Notes: generated from the letters alone by a model not told the origin. A stretch of 64,000 bases of DNA from Halomonas llamarensis (GCF_023555005.1 NZ_JAMJPJ010000001.1:372001-436000), one strand, 5' to 3'. Shown: positions 17,762 through 28,179, counted from the stretch's first letter. Numbers and translations are program-made.

Positions 17762-19161
17762 GCCTGATCCTTAAGCACGGCGAGCGCTTCGCGTGCCCGT
17801 TGCGCGGCGGCGCGGACCTGGTCCGGCGCGGTGCCGCCAATGTGATTACGCGCCGCCACAGAGCCCTCAAGCGTTAGCACCTCGAAGACATCGCTTTCGA
17901 TCGCCTGAGAGAACTGGCGCAGCTCGTCGAGCGACATCTGGGAGAGGTCTTTCTCTTCTTTTAAGCCGTAAGCCACCGATTCACCGACAATCTCGTGAGC
18001 GTCGCGGAAGGCCACGCCTTTGCGCACTAAGTAGTCAGCGAGATCGGTCGCGGTAGAGAAGCCCTTGCGTGCCGCTTCGAACATATTGACCTTTTTCGGT
18101 TCGATAGCTGGCACCATATCAGCAAAGGCTTTAAGGCAATCGCCCACGGTGTCCACGGCGTCAAATAGCGGCTCTTTGTCTTCCTGGTTATCTTTGTTGT
18201 AGGCCAGCGGCTGCGATTTCATCAGCGTCAAAAGCCCCATCAGGTGACCGTAAACGCGGCCGGTTTTTCCCCGCACTAACTCGGGCACATCGGGGTTTTT
18301 CTTCTGCGGCATGATCGAGGAGCCGGTGCAAAAACGATCCGGCAGGTCGATGAAGTCAAACTGTGCGCTGGTCCACAGCACCAGCTCTTCGCTCATACGC
18401 GACATATGCATGAGCAAAATGCTGGCGAAGCTGACAAACTCGATGGCGAAATCGCGATCCGACACCGCATCCAGCGAGTTCTCGGCCGGGCGCTCAAAAC
18501 CTAAAAGCTCGGCGGTGACGTGGCGATCAATCGGGTAGGTCGTCCCCGCCAACGCAGCGGCGCCCAGCGGCATGACGTTGACGCGCTTGCGGCAATCGAG
18601 CAGACGCTCGTGGTTACGGGCGAGCATCTCCTGCCAGGCCAACAAGTGGTGACCAAACGTCACCGGCTGCGCCGTCTGTAGGTGGGTAAAACCCGGCATA
18701 ATGGTATCGGCTTCGCGGTCGGCAAGCTCAACCATGCCTTCGCGTAGGCGAATCAGCTCAACTTCGGTGGCATCGATGGCATCGCGCATAAACAGGCGAA
18801 TATCGGTTGCCACTTGATCGTTGCGTGAGCGGCCGGTATGTAGCTTTTTACCGGTAATGCCGATTTTGTCGGTCAGCCGCGCTTCAATATTCATGTGCAC
18901 GTCTTCCAGCGGTACCGTCCACTGAAATTCACCGCGTTCAATTTCGTCGCGGATCTCGTTGAGGCCGGTCACGATTGACTCGCGCTCGTCATCGGTCAAC
19001 ACGCCCACCCGCGCCAGCATGGTAGCGTGAGCGATTGAACCCTGAATATCTTGCGCCGCCAAGCGCTGGTCAAAGCCGACCGAGGCGGTAAAACGCTCGA
19101 CAAAGGCATCGGTGGGTTCGCTGAAGCGGCCGCCCCAGGACTGGTTGGTAGCTTGACTCAT
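17758..19161 (-). CDS. argH: Argininosuccinate lyase
   Basis: Last step of arginine synthesis, splitting argininosuccinate into arginine and fumarate. The 467-residue protein carries the fumarase/aspartase superfamily signature [12 protein letters not shown], with [16 protein letters not shown] and [16 protein letters not shown] around the active site. ATG 19161 ([16 protein letters not shown]) matches the usual start of the family. A codon 24 bases further upstream is open but unlikely. It is first in the run to yigB and is separated by about 100 bp from the GGDEF-EAL gene. Confidence 0.96.
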   Translation of the reverse strand: MSQATNQSWGGRFSEPTDAFVERFTASVGFDQRLAAQDIQGSIAHATMLARVGVLTDDERESIVTGLNEIRDEIERGEFQWTVPLEDVHMNIEARLTDKIGITGKKLHTGRSRNDQVATDIRLFMRDAIDATEVELIRLREGMVELADREADTIMPGFTHLQTAQPVTFGHHLLAWQEMLARNHERLLDCRKRVNVMPLGAAALAGTTYPIDRHVTAELLGFERPAENSLDAVSDRDFAIEFVSFASILLMHMSRMSEELVLWTSAQFDFIDLPDRFCTGSSIMPQKKNPDVPELVRGKTGRVYGHLMGLLTLMKSQPLAYNKDNQEDKEPLFDAVDTVGDCLKAFADMVPAIEPKKVNMFEAARKGFSTATDLADYLVRKGVAFRDAHEIVGESVAYGLKEEKDLSQMSLDELRQFSQAIESDVFEVLTLEGSVAARNHIGGTAPDQVRAAAQRAREALAVLKDQA

Positions 19162-19264
19162 GACAACGGTATCCTGCGTAAACATTAAAAAAATCGCTGG
19201 TCAAAGTGTACCAGAGTCGCCCTATCAAGCGGCATGGCGATTTGCGATTTTGCCCTGCCGTGCT

Positions 19265-21772
19265 TTAGTGCTCTGCGGCCGAACGACGTCTTTTTTGCCC
19301 ATGGCGCAGCCGCTCCCGCTCGGCATGGCGGAACGCCTCTTGCACAATCGCGCGCAGCTCATCGTCGTCCCACGGCTTAGTAATGAACTTATACACACCG
19401 CCCTGATTCACTGCATCGGTTACGGTTTGCAGGTTGGTGTAGCCGGAAAGAATCAACTGCACCGTATCGGGGTAAAGCTCTTTCACTCGGTGCAAAAACG
19501 CCGTGCCGCTCATTTCGGGCATACGCTGGTCGCTGATAATGACATCCACGTCGTTCATCGCCATGTGTTCAAACGCGTCGCTGGCCTGCTCAACGGCGAT
19601 AATCCGGTAGCCATCACGCCGCAGCACACGGGTGAGCGCGCGCAGGATATTGGGCTCGTCATCAAGCAACAGCAACGTGCGCACCTCTTCGCCCTCAACA
19701 CCCGCTGCGCTTGGTAGCGTCGAGTGCTGCTCGCGCATGAAGCGGACCAAATCGTCAAACGGCATGGGCCGGGCAAAGTAAAACCCCTGAAAGGTGTCGC
19801 ATAGCTGCTTGCGTAAGAAGGCGTGCTGGGCGGACGTTTCCACGCCTTCTACCAGCACGTCCAGCTCCATTTTGGCCGCCATGGTGACCACACCTTCAAT
19901 GATCGCAGCGTCGCGATGGTCGCTGATCACATCTTGCACAAAGGAGCGGTCAATCTTGATCTTGTTGATCGGCAAACGCTTTAAATAACTCAGGCTAGAG
20001 AAACCGGTGCCAAAATCGTCCATGGCGATACGCACACCGAGCTTACGCAGCGAATCCAGCGCACCAATCGCTCGCTCGGCACTTTCCATTAGCACGCCTT
20101 CAGTGAGTTCAAGCTCTAAAAGCGTCGGGTCCAACGCACTGGCTTCCAAGGTGTGTTCAACCGACTCAAGGAAACCGGGGCGCTGAAACTGCATGGGAGA
20201 AATATTCACCGCCATCGTGGTGCGGCTAAAGCCCAACGTAGTGAGCTTTTGCCCATCGCGACAGGCCGTCGCCAACACCCACTCGCTGATCGGGATGATC
20301 TGGCCGGTGTCTTCGGCCAGGCTGATAAATTCTACGGGCGGGATATAGCCACGCACCGGATGACGCCAGCGCAGGAGCGCCTCCACGCCGACCACACGGC
20401 CACTGGGGCTATGGATTTGCGGCTGGTAATACAGTTCAAACTCTTCCTGTTCAATGGCCTGCTGCAAGGCGCTACGTAACGCCACACGGGCACTGACTTT
20501 TTGGTTAAGCGCCTCGGTGAACCACTGATAAGTGTTGCGTCCTTGGCGTTTGGCTTTGTACATCGCCAAATCCGCCTGTTGGATGAGCGCCTTCGGTTGG
20601 TCGGTTTTACCGTCGCTCGTGGCAATCCCGATACTCGCGGTGATGCGCATCTCACTGCCATTATGCCAATACGCGGACGCTAGCCGTTGCAGAATCCGTT
20701 CAACGACGTAAAGCGCATCGCCCTCATTGGCGAGGTCCGGCAGCACCGCGATAAATTCATCACCATCAAAACGGGCCACGGTATCCCAAGGACGCAAAAC
20801 GGCCTTCAGACGCTTGGCGACTTCGATCAGAATAAAATCGCCCACCTCATGCCCTAGGGTGTCGTTAATCGGTTTGAATTCATCCAAATCAATAAATAGC
20901 ACCGCCAAATAACGCTGATGACGCTGGGCAATTTGGCAACCCTCCGTGATGCGCTGCGCCAGCAAGACGCGATTCGGCAGCCCTGTGAGCGCGTCGTGGC
21001 TAGCGTTGTAGGCGATTTGCGCTTGATATTCGCGCTGCTCGGAAATATCGTTTTGCACGCCAATATAGTGCGTTACCACGCCACTCTCGTCGCGCACTGG
21101 GGAAACGTAGAGATCATTCCAAAACAGCGCACCATTGCAGCGGTAGTTGCGCAGCGTCACGTGCACGCCACACTCGGCCGCGATGCCCTCACGCAACACC
21201 CTGACAGCTTGAGGGTCGGTATCGTTCCCCTGCAGAAAACGGCAGTTGCGCCCTATCGCCTCTTCGCGGGAGTAGCCGGTAATACGCTCAAAGGCCGCAT
21301 TAACGTACACAATCGGCAAATCGGGCTGCCCGGCATCCGCAACCGAAATGCCGTTGACACTCGATTCTATGCCGCGCTCAAGCAACTTAAGTTGCGCCTC
21401 AAGCCTTTTGCGCTCGCTAATGTGGCGTGCGACGAAACAAATGACGCGGTCCGCGCCTAGCGAGGCACTGATTTCTACCCAGTGACGCTGGTGTGAAGCG
21501 CTGACGATTTGTAGTTCAAACATATCTACTACGTCGCCTTGTGCCAGCCGAGTAAGCACATTGGCGACCAACGGCTGATGTTCTTCGCTAACCACGAGCG
21601 TATAAGGGCGCCCGAGTACCGCGTCCTCGCTGAACTCAAGCAAGGCCAAAAAGGCACGGTTGACCTGCAAAAAGGTGCCGTCTAGGTCTAGGTCTAGGTC
21701 TACGCAGCAGAAAAGGTCATGGGACAGGGTGAAAAATTGTGCTAACTGCCCCGGCGTTGGAGCTTGAACCAT
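19265..21772 (-). CDS. PAS-PAS-GGDEF-EAL protein with C-terminal receiver domain
   Basis: A predicted cytoplasmic cyclic-di-GMP enzyme of 835 residues. Order: two PAS domains (the second with GRNCRFLQGNDTD, a LOV-like motif whose NCRFLQG includes the flavin-adduct cysteine); a GGDEF domain whose signature is DGDEF near residue 336, with an I-site RxxD five residues before it; and an EAL domain with EALLRW near 462, ELELTEGVL, DDFGTGFSS and EGVET, all of which look active. A CheY-like receiver is unusually placed at the C-terminus (LLLDDEPNI, ISDQRMPEMSG, FITKPWDDDEL). Phosphorylation may tune the EAL output. GGAGG lies 5 bases before ATG 21772, so the second of two tandem ATGs is preferred. 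Confidence 0.9.
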   Translation of the reverse strand: MVQAPTPGQLAQFFTLSHDLFCCVDLDLDLDGTFLQVNRAFLALLEFSEDAVLGRPYTLVVSEEHQPLVANVLTRLAQGDVVDMFELQIVSASHQRHWVEISASLGADRVICFVARHISERKRLEAQLKLLERGIESSVNGISVADAGQPDLPIVYVNAAFERITGYSREEAIGRNCRFLQGNDTDPQAVRVLREGIAAECGVHVTLRNYRCNGALFWNDLYVSPVRDESGVVTHYIGVQNDISEQREYQAQIAYNASHDALTGLPNRVLLAQRITEGCQIAQRHQRYLAVLFIDLDEFKPINDTLGHEVGDFILIEVAKRLKAVLRPWDTVARFDGDEFIAVLPDLANEGDALYVVERILQRLASAYWHNGSEMRITASIGIATSDGKTDQPKALIQQADLAMYKAKRQGRNTYQWFTEALNQKVSARVALRSALQQAIEQEEFELYYQPQIHSPSGRVVGVEALLRWRHPVRGYIPPVEFISLAEDTGQIIPISEWVLATACRDGQKLTTLGFSRTTMAVNISPMQFQRPGFLESVEHTLEASALDPTLLELELTEGVLMESAERAIGALDSLRKLGVRIAMDDFGTGFSSLSYLKRLPINKIKIDRSFVQDVISDHRDAAIIEGVVTMAAKMELDVLVEGVETSAQHAFLRKQLCDTFQGFYFARPMPFDDLVRFMREQHSTLPSAAGVEGEEVRTLLLLDDEPNILRALTRVLRRDGYRIIAVEQASDAFEHMAMNDVDVIISDQRMPEMSGTAFLHRVKELYPDTVQLILSGYTNLQTVTDAVNQGGVYKFITKPWDDDELRAIVQEAFRHAERERLRHGQKRRRSAAEH
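21681..21702. repeat. Hexanucleotide tandem repeat (TCTAGG)n in PAS-GGDEF-EAL gene
   Basis: Three copies of TCTAGG plus TCTA lie in the coding region of the GGDEF-EAL gene and encode alternating Asp-Leu (VDLDLDLD) near residue 25, in the first PAS domain. Because the unit is two codons, slippage would lengthen or shorten the Asp-Leu run without shifting the frame. Confidence 0.8.
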
Positions 21773-21930
21773 CATTGCCTCCTATTAAACTTGTGTCGTC
21801 TAGCGGAGAGGACTAAAACGCCGGTCAACGATGTTTTTATAGCGCTTATTTTTACTGTGTGGTCGGGTGCTTTATGATGAGAACCAACACAGTTTATCGG
21901 GCCGTGATAGCGGCCAAGGGAGAATATAAC

Positions 21931-22872
21931 GTGCAGTCCATCACAAAGCTGCGTATCGCCACGCGTAAAAGCCAACTGGCCATGTGGCAAGCCGAACATG
22001 TACGCCACCGTTTAATCACCGCTAACCCTGAGCTTGAGGTCGAGCTGATCGCCCTTTCTACTAAAGGCGACAAGATTCTCGACACACCACTTTCTAAAAT
22101 CGGCGGCAAAGCGCTGTTTGTCAAAGAGCTTGAAGAAGCCATGCTCGATGGTCGCGCCGATATTGCCGTGCATTCAATGAAAGACGTGCCAATGCACTTC
22201 CCCGAGGGGCTAGGCCTTTCGGTGATCCTCGAAGGCGCCGACCCCACCGATGCGTTTGTCTCCAACCATTATAAAAGTGTCGATGAGTTGCCCGAAGGTT
22301 CACGTGTCGGCACCGCAAGCCTACGCCGCGGCCTACAACTGCGCGAGGCGCGCCCCGACCTTGAGATCCTTAACCTGCGTGGCAACGTTCAGACCCGCTT
22401 GGGCAAGCTCGACGCTGGCGACTTCGACGCCATTATTCTGGCTACCTCCGGGCTTAAGCGCTTAGGGCTTGAAGAACGTATTGCGCAAGCGCTACCGCCG
22501 GAAATTTGCCTGCCCGCGTGCGGCCAAGGGGCGCTGGGCATTGAGTGCCGCCTACACGACCCGGAGCTGACCGCATTGCTCGCCCCGCTTGATGATGCCG
22601 ACACCGCCACCCGCGTGCGCGCCGAACGAGCGATGAATACGCGCCTCGAAGGCGGCTGCCAGGTGCCCATCGGCGGCCATGCCGTGCTGGACAAAGCAAG
22701 TGAAACCCTGTGGCTGCGCGGTTTGGTCGGCAACCCAGAAGGCACGGAGGTACTGCGCGCCGAAGGCAAAGGCTCTATGCACGAGCCGGAAGCGCTGGGC
22801 ATGCGTGTGGCAGATGAGCTACTCGACCTTGGCGCAGGCGATATTCTTGCTGAGGTTTACGGCAGCCAATGA
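21931..22872 (+). CDS. hemC: Porphobilinogen deaminase (hydroxymethylbilane synthase)
   Basis: Condenses four porphobilinogens into hydroxymethylbilane for haem. The 313-residue product has [17 protein letters not shown] at the N-terminus, the substrate motif [30 protein letters not shown] and the cofactor cysteine in [12 protein letters not shown]. The start is GTG 21931 with GGGAG upstream. The open frame extends to 21859, but the extra residues do not fit the family. It begins hemC-hemD-hemX-hemY and diverges from the GGDEF-EAL gene. Confidence 0.95.
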   Translation: MQSITKLRIATRKSQLAMWQAEHVRHRLITANPELEVELIALSTKGDKILDTPLSKIGGKALFVKELEEAMLDGRADIAVHSMKDVPMHFPEGLGLSVILEGADPTDAFVSNHYKSVDELPEGSRVGTASLRRGLQLREARPDLEILNLRGNVQTRLGKLDAGDFDAIILATSGLKRLGLEERIAQALPPEICLPACGQGALGIECRLHDPELTALLAPLDDADTATRVRAERAMNTRLEGGCQVPIGGHAVLDKASETLWLRGLVGNPEGTEVLRAEGKGSMHEPEALGMRVADELLDLGAGDILAEVYGSQ

Positions 22873-23645
22873 TGCTACCGGTACTGATCACTCGCCCCGG
22901 CGCGCGCGGCGCCGTACTCGCCAACGCGCTTGAGCAGCGCGGCTTCGCTGTAGAGCCGCTTACCGTGATGCAGCTAGAAGCGCTGCCTGAAGACCCGGCG
23001 TTACGCAGCCTGTGGCTAGATATGGATCAGTACCCAAAAGTGATCGTCGTCAGCCCCTTCGCCGCTGAGTGCTTAAGTGCCGCGCTTGACCGCTACTGGC
23101 CTCAACTGCCCATCGGCATTGACTACTACACTGTCGGCAACGCCACGGCGCAAGTGCTTCACGCGACACTAGGCGTGCGGGTCCACGTACCGACAAACGG
23201 TAGCGACGATACCAGCGAGGCTCTACTCGCGCTGCCATCGCTACAGCGCGTTGACCAGCAAAACGTGTTAATCGTCGCCGGAGAAGGCGGGCGTACGTTG
23301 CTGGCCGATACACTCAGCGCACGTGGCGCCAACGTCACCCGTGCAAGCGTCTACCGCCGCGTCTACGCACCGCCTGATACAAGCGGAAAAAAGCGGCTCA
23401 CCCAGGGGAATTATCAGGCGTTGATTGTTACCAGCGGCGAACAGCTGCAACATCTGGCAAAATGGTGCGATCAGGCAGCCTTGAACCAACCGCTAATCGT
23501 TTCCAGTCGCCGTTTGGCTACACTGGCTGAAACACTGGGCTTTCGAGCCCCTACGGTGGCATCGGGAGCAACACCGGCTGCGCTGACAGCCGCGTTGGCT
23601 CAGGCCTGCAACCCGCCGGGGACCGATGTCGATCAAGGAACTTAA
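22869..23645 (+). CDS. hemD: Uroporphyrinogen-III synthase
   Basis: Closes and inverts ring D of hydroxymethylbilane. The 258-residue protein is weakly conserved, as is normal for HemD, but shows [16 protein letters not shown] at the N-terminus, [30 protein letters not shown] and a C-terminal [16 protein letters not shown]. Its start overlaps the hemC stop by four bases (ATGATG/TGA). Context between hemC and hemX makes the call firm. Confidence 0.92.
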   Translation: MMLPVLITRPGARGAVLANALEQRGFAVEPLTVMQLEALPEDPALRSLWLDMDQYPKVIVVSPFAAECLSAALDRYWPQLPIGIDYYTVGNATAQVLHATLGVRVHVPTNGSDDTSEALLALPSLQRVDQQNVLIVAGEGGRTLLADTLSARGANVTRASVYRRVYAPPDTSGKKRLTQGNYQALIVTSGEQLQHLAKWCDQAALNQPLIVSSRRLATLAETLGFRAPTVASGATPAALTAALAQACNPPGTDVDQGT

Positions 23646-23661
23646 CAAGGGCTAGCGACAG

Positions 23662-25017
23662 ATGAGCAAGCAACCAAACGATCAAGACGATACGCAGAAG
23701 GCATCCGCTGCGTCGTCTAACAGTCAACCGAAAGCCGGTGGCGCTAAGCACGGCGGCAATACGGCAAATGCCAATACGGCCAAAACCAGCGCCAATAGCG
23801 CGGGCTCAAATACGCAAAACGCGCGCCCTTCCGGTAATAAACCCGATGGCAAGGAAGCGGATAATAAAGCGCAGCGCAGCGCTAGCGACAAAAACGCCAC
23901 CGCCAAACCCACCACGAAAGCCGCTCCTGCAAGCGGTGGTGGATCAGGCCAAGCATCGGCCAATAAAACCACCGGCGGCGGCAAAGGCGGCGTCGTGGCG
24001 ATCATCCTGGTGATTCTCCTAGCGATTGCCCTGGCGTGGCTCGCTTGGCAAGGTTGGCAACGCTTGGAGAACCAGCAGCAGCGTCTCGATGATATCTCCC
24101 AGCAGGCCAGTAACAGCGCTTCGCAAGAGGCACTTAGCGAACTCGAATCGCGCCTTGAAAGTGCCGAAGCGCAACGTAGCCAAACGCTTGATAATACCGT
24201 TAGCGAGCTGCGTAACGACTTTGCCAACTATCGCTCTGAGGTCAACGGCACATTGGATAACGTGCTTAGCCAGCTTTCCCAAGAGCAAGATACCGACGAG
24301 CGCGAGTGGCTGCACGCCGAAGCGGCCTATCTGTTGCGCCTAGCCAATCAGCGCTTGCAGCTTGAACGCGATGTCGAAGGTTCCGCCGCGCTTCTTCAGA
24401 CCGCCGACGAGCGCTTAGCCGATGCCGACAACCCGGCGCTCACCCCGGTACGCCGTGAAATTGCCAGTGAACTGGCCGCGCTCGATGCCGTGCCGCGCGT
24501 TGACCGCACCGGTATTTACCTAGCGTTAAATGCGCAGCAAGAGCGCATCGCCTCGCTACGTTTAGACCAAGAAGTCGTCGACGCTGAGCCGGTGACATCT
24601 ACGATGGAAGAGCCGCCTACCGGCACGTTCCAGCGCCAGCTGGCACGCTTTGGCGAAGAGCTCAAAGAACTGGTCGTCATTCGTGAGCACGACGAAGCGC
24701 TTGAGGCACTGATCACGCCGGAGCAAGAGTCGTACCTACGTCAAAGCCTGCGCTTAATCCTTGAGCAATCGCAGCTGGCCCTGCTCAAAGAGGAACAAGC
24801 CCTGTTTGAAGCTAGCCTCGATAAAGCACTGACGCTTCTTGATGGTTACTACGACACGTCGCGCAGCGACACTCAGAGCGTTATCGAGCGCCTAGAAGCG
24901 CTCAAGCAGACTCAGGTAACGCCGGAACTTCCCGATATCAGTGGCTCTCAGCAAGCGCTTAGCGAGTTCATCGACAACCGCTATGAGTCGCGCAACGCAA
25001 GCGGAGGTGAGGCATGA
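23662..25017 (+). CDS. hemX: HemX-like membrane protein
   Basis: A 451-residue inner-membrane protein. The first ~110 residues are low-complexity (Ala, Asn, Lys, Gly, Ser) and probably disordered. Then comes one membrane helix (VVAIILVILLAIALAWLAW) and a periplasmic coiled-coil region (RLDDISQQASNSASQEAL onward) with EREWLHAEAAYLLRLANQRLQLE, the conserved core of HemX. Despite the historic name uroporphyrin-III C-methyltransferase, it lacks the methyltransferase motifs, and its role in haem metabolism is unclear. It overlaps hemY by four bases. Confidence 0.9.
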   Translation: MSKQPNDQDDTQKASAASSNSQPKAGGAKHGGNTANANTAKTSANSAGSNTQNARPSGNKPDGKEADNKAQRSASDKNATAKPTTKAAPASGGGSGQASANKTTGGGKGGVVAIILVILLAIALAWLAWQGWQRLENQQQRLDDISQQASNSASQEALSELESRLESAEAQRSQTLDNTVSELRNDFANYRSEVNGTLDNVLSQLSQEQDTDEREWLHAEAAYLLRLANQRLQLERDVEGSAALLQTADERLADADNPALTPVRREIASELAALDAVPRVDRTGIYLALNAQQERIASLRLDQEVVDAEPVTSTMEEPPTGTFQRQLARFGEELKELVVIREHDEALEALITPEQESYLRQSLRLILEQSQLALLKEEQALFEASLDKALTLLDGYYDTSRSDTQSVIERLEALKQTQVTPELPDISGSQQALSEFIDNRYESRNASGGEA

Positions 25018-26294
25018 GAAAGCTTGTTCTCCTTATCATCGTCGGGCTGGCCGTCGGTGCCTTTTTCGGGCACCTGATGATGTCCGTGCCCGGCTACTGG
25101 CTGATACGGGTAGGCGACACCTCCGTGCAAACCTCGTTCTGGTTTGGCTTGGTACTGCTGCTCGGTGCGTTTATCGTTTTGCACTTTGCGCTGCGCCTTT
25201 TGGGCGGCATTATTCGCCCGGTCGGCCGCTTTCGCACCTGGAATAGCCGCGCCCGCAACCGCCGCGCCATGAAACGCACCGTTCGTGGGCTTGTCGCGTT
25301 GACCGACGGTCGCTGGAAAAAAGCTGAGAAAACCCTCGTACGCGCAGCGGATGATTCCAGCACACCGCTGGTCAACTACCTCTCCGCCGCCCTTGCCGCA
25401 CACTACCAAGGGCACTACGAAACATCGCAAGAGCACTTGAACCAAGCGCAGCTCACCACTGAAGGCGCTGACACCGCCATCGGCTTGATGCAGGCGCAGC
25501 TGATGATCGACCGCCAACAGCCGGAAGACGCCTTGGCGATTCTTAACCGCCTAGACAAAAAGCTGACCAATCACCCCCAAGTGCTCAAGCTACTCAAGCA
25601 GGTGCATTTAAGCGTCAACGATTGGGACGGCTTGCGCCGGTTGGTGCCGCGTCTTGCGGCGCAAAAGCTCATCTCGCCCACCGAGCGTGAGCAGCTTGAA
25701 TACCGCGCCTACCGTGAACTTATTGTGTTTGAAAGCAAAAACCCCGGCGACGTTGAGCGTGTGCGTAGCCTCTGGGCCGACATGCCCGACTACCTGCGCG
25801 CCAATACCGAGCTGATTGTGCTCTACACCGAAGCGCTGGTGCAGGCGAACGAAGAGCCAATTGCCGAGCGCCTGCTGAGCCACTCACTCGACCACCACTG
25901 GGATGCGCGGTTAGTGAAACGCTACGGCCTGCTCAATGTCGATGCGCGGCGCCAACTAGCCAAAGCCGAACAGTGGCTGCAAGAACGCCCCAATGACCCT
26001 GAGCTTTTACTGGCCTGCGGACGTCTCTCGCTACGCACCGGCCAGTGGAGCAAAGCACAAGAGTACTTTGAAGCCAGCCAGCGCCAGCGCCCCAACGGTG
26101 TGGTCTGCGCGGAATTGGCACGCCTATACGCAAGCTTAGGTGAGCATAACAAGAGCCAACTCTACTACCGCCACAGCGTGGAAATGCTGGCGAAATCGCT
26201 GCCCTCGCTACCGCAGCCTAGCAATAGCAGTGCCTCAGACGGCGATGCTTCCAGCAAAAAGGCGATGAAAAGCGACGCGAAAAAAAGCGCTTAG
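25014..26294 (+). CDS. hemY: HemY-like TPR membrane protein
   Basis: A 426-residue protein with two N-terminal membrane helices (LVLLIIVGLAVGAFFGHLM and FWFGLVLLLGAFIVLHFALRLL). TPR-like helical repeats follow in the cytoplasm or periplasm, for example DSSTPLVNYLSAALAAHYQG and DPELLLACGRLSLRTGQW. It belongs to the proteobacterial HemY family, distinct from protoporphyrinogen oxidase HemY of Gram-positives. It ends hemCDXY and is followed by a strong terminator. A good ribosome site (GGAGG) lies in the end of hemX. Confidence 0.92.
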   Translation: MRKLVLLIIVGLAVGAFFGHLMMSVPGYWLIRVGDTSVQTSFWFGLVLLLGAFIVLHFALRLLGGIIRPVGRFRTWNSRARNRRAMKRTVRGLVALTDGRWKKAEKTLVRAADDSSTPLVNYLSAALAAHYQGHYETSQEHLNQAQLTTEGADTAIGLMQAQLMIDRQQPEDALAILNRLDKKLTNHPQVLKLLKQVHLSVNDWDGLRRLVPRLAAQKLISPTEREQLEYRAYRELIVFESKNPGDVERVRSLWADMPDYLRANTELIVLYTEALVQANEEPIAERLLSHSLDHHWDARLVKRYGLLNVDARRQLAKAEQWLQERPNDPELLLACGRLSLRTGQWSKAQEYFEASQRQRPNGVVCAELARLYASLGEHNKSQLYYRHSVEMLAKSLPSLPQPSNSSASDGDASSKKAMKSDAKKSA

Positions 26295-26344
26295 CGCTTA
26301 TCCCACCGACGACGTCGTTAACGCGCGCTTCACCAACGCGCATA

Positions 26345-26372
26345 GCGGGTGCCCCGGGCACCCGCTTTTTTT
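26345..26372 (+). terminator. Rho-independent terminator of hemCDXY
   Basis: GCGGGTGC and GCACCCGC pair around a CCCGG loop, and the stem can extend further into the loop. Seven T follow on the plus strand. The T tract runs into the stop codon of the convergent aroQ gene. Confidence 0.9.
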
Positions 26373-26811
26373 AATTCGTCGCACGCATAATTGCCTCCAG
26401 CGCGGCGTGGTAACCCTGCGTTCCCAAGCCTGCGATCACCCCGTCGGCGCGTAATGACACATACGAATGGTGGCGAAACGCTTCGCGCTGATGAACGTTG
26501 GAGATATGCACCTCGATCACCCTGCCATCAAAGGCGTTAAGCGCATCCAAAATAGCCACAGACGTGTGGGTATAGGCAGCGGGGTTGATGATAATCGCGC
26601 AGGTACCGTCCTCACGCGCGGCATGGATGGCATCAATGAGCTCACCTTCGTGATTGCTTTGACGGTAAACCAGCTCCCAACCGGCGAGCAGGGCTTGTTC
26701 GTGCAGCGCGTGATTCACATCCTGCAACGTTTCATCGCCGTAGATTTCCGGCTGCCGCGTGCCCAAAAGGTTAAGATTTGGCCCGTGTAGTACCAAGATT
26801 TTTTGTTGCAT
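26371..26811 (-). CDS. aroQ: 3-dehydroquinate dehydratase, type II
   Basis: Third step of the shikimate pathway. The 146-residue protein is the usual size of the dodecameric type II enzyme. It shows [16 protein letters not shown] (catalytic Arg and Tyr loop), [18 protein letters not shown] and [17 protein letters not shown] (catalytic His). AAGGAG precedes ATG 26811. In many relatives accB and accC follow aroQ. They are not here, and a broken hsdM lies upstream instead. Confidence 0.95.
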   Translation of the reverse strand: MQQKILVLHGPNLNLLGTRQPEIYGDETLQDVNHALHEQALLAGWELVYRQSNHEGELIDAIHAAREDGTCAIIINPAAYTHTSVAILDALNAFDGRVIEVHISNVHQREAFRHHSYVSLRADGVIAGLGTQGYHAALEAIMRATN

Positions 26812-26933
26812 CGATAGCGCTCCTTTAACGTTGCGCCATCATACAAAAAAGCGGACCTGGTGACGTCAACCAGATCCACTTCATACGCGGAATGCATATC
26901 TGGCAGCTCGTGGGTAATGCCTTGAGCCTGCAA
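26812..26933 (-). pseudogene. Possible nucleotidyltransferase (MNT-type) C-terminal scrap
   Basis: Between the broken hsdM and aroQ an open stretch reads QAQGITHELPDMHSAYEVDLVDV and then [12 protein letters not shown]. The YEVDLVDV string resembles the C-terminal strand of small MNT-type nucleotidyltransferases that accompany HEPT proteins or restriction loci. There is no proper start codon (TTG only), and the frame runs on into aroQ. I treat it as a possible remnant. It may equally be chance. Confidence 0.25.
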
Positions 26934-26936
26934 GCG

Positions 26937-28065
26937 TTATTGTTCGCTGACAGCCTCAAAGCTCGCTAGCGCTGAGCTGAGGTTTTCCATAATCTCTTCT
27001 GCCAACATCTCAGGCTCGGGTAAGTTTTCCAGATCCGTCATTGAGGCATCGCGGAGCCAGAAGATATCCAGGCTCGCTTTATCTCGCGCAAGCAGCTCTT
27101 CTCTATCAAAGGCCCGCCAACGACCGTCTGGCGTTTCTTCGCTCCAAGTAGGTGTGCGCTCATGGCGATTGCGAGCGTTATAGCAAGCAATAAAATCCTC
27201 TAAATGAGCGTAGGTCAGCGGTTTTTGTTTCAACGTGTGATGCACGTTAGTTCGGTAATCGTAGTACCAGACCGTAGACGTTTGTGGGTCGGGGCTGGCG
27301 GGGCGGTTATCGAAGAAAAGAACGTTAGCCTTGACACCCTGCGCATAGAAGATACCGGTGGGTAAACGCAAAATGGTGTGAAGATCTGTGGTCTGCAACA
27401 GCTTGCGGCGGATCGTTTCGCCAGCGCCACCTTCAAACAGCACGTTATCCGGCACCACCACGGCCGCTCGTCCGGTCGTCTTCAGCATCGTCCTAATATG
27501 CTGCACAAAATTAAGCTGCTTGTTCGACGTGGTCGCCCAAAAATCCTGCCGGTTGTACGTCAATTCCTCGGCTTCTTGCTCCCCTTCAGCATTGGTGAAG
27601 CTCATCGAGCTTTTCTTGCCGAAAGGCGGGTTGGCCAGCACGTAATCAAAAGTTTCATCAGACGGCGATATCAGTGCGTCGGCAGAAGACACCCGCGTTT
27701 CGCCGGTAATTTCACCGATCCCATGCAGGAACATGTTCATCAAGCAGAGTCTTCGCGTGCCCGCGACGATCTCGTTACCGAAAAAGGTCGAATGTTTGAG
27801 GAAGCTTTTTTGATCCTTGTCCAGGGCGTAATTTTTTGAGTCCGTCAGAAAGTCATGAGCCGCCAGAAAAAAACCACCCGTGCCACATGCGGGGTCGGCG
27901 ATGGTTTTACCTGGCTCAGGGCGCACACACTCAACCATCGCGCGAATTAGCGCACGAGGAGTGAAATACTGGCCCGCGCCCGATTTGGTGTCTTCGGCAT
28001 TGCGCTCCAGCAGGCCTTCGTAGATATCCCCTTAAAAAACTCTTTCGCATCATCATCGCGTCGGT
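26937..28065 (-). pseudogene. Truncated, frameshifted type I restriction methyltransferase (hsdM remnant)
   Basis: The open part (ATG 27938 to 26937, 333 residues) has N6-adenine methylase motif I (ADPACGTGGFF) and motif IV (LANPPFG), and a plausible C-terminus. The reading frame continues upstream of the ATG with family-like sequence (DIYEGLLERNAEDTKSGAGQYF, then TPRALIRAM) until an in-frame stop at 28032-28034. Directly beyond it, the neighbouring frame reads DDDAKEFFKG, so a one-base loss in a G run at 28028-28031 best explains the break. The N-terminal domain and partner hsdS and hsdR are absent. It is distinct from the intact hsdM at 36846 and probably inactive. Confidence 0.8.
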
Positions 28066-28179
28066 AAGACGTTAAATAGCCTCAACGCATCCACCATGCA
28101 GACGTAAAGCGCTAAATAATGGCACTACCACCGCCGCGATGAATGAGGCGGGTTCAAGGGGAGGGCTTCGTAAAATATC

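Noticed and set aside
27378..27839. Plus-strand frame of 153 codons
   Set aside because: Opposite strand of the hsdM remnant, which carries methylase motifs. No independent support.
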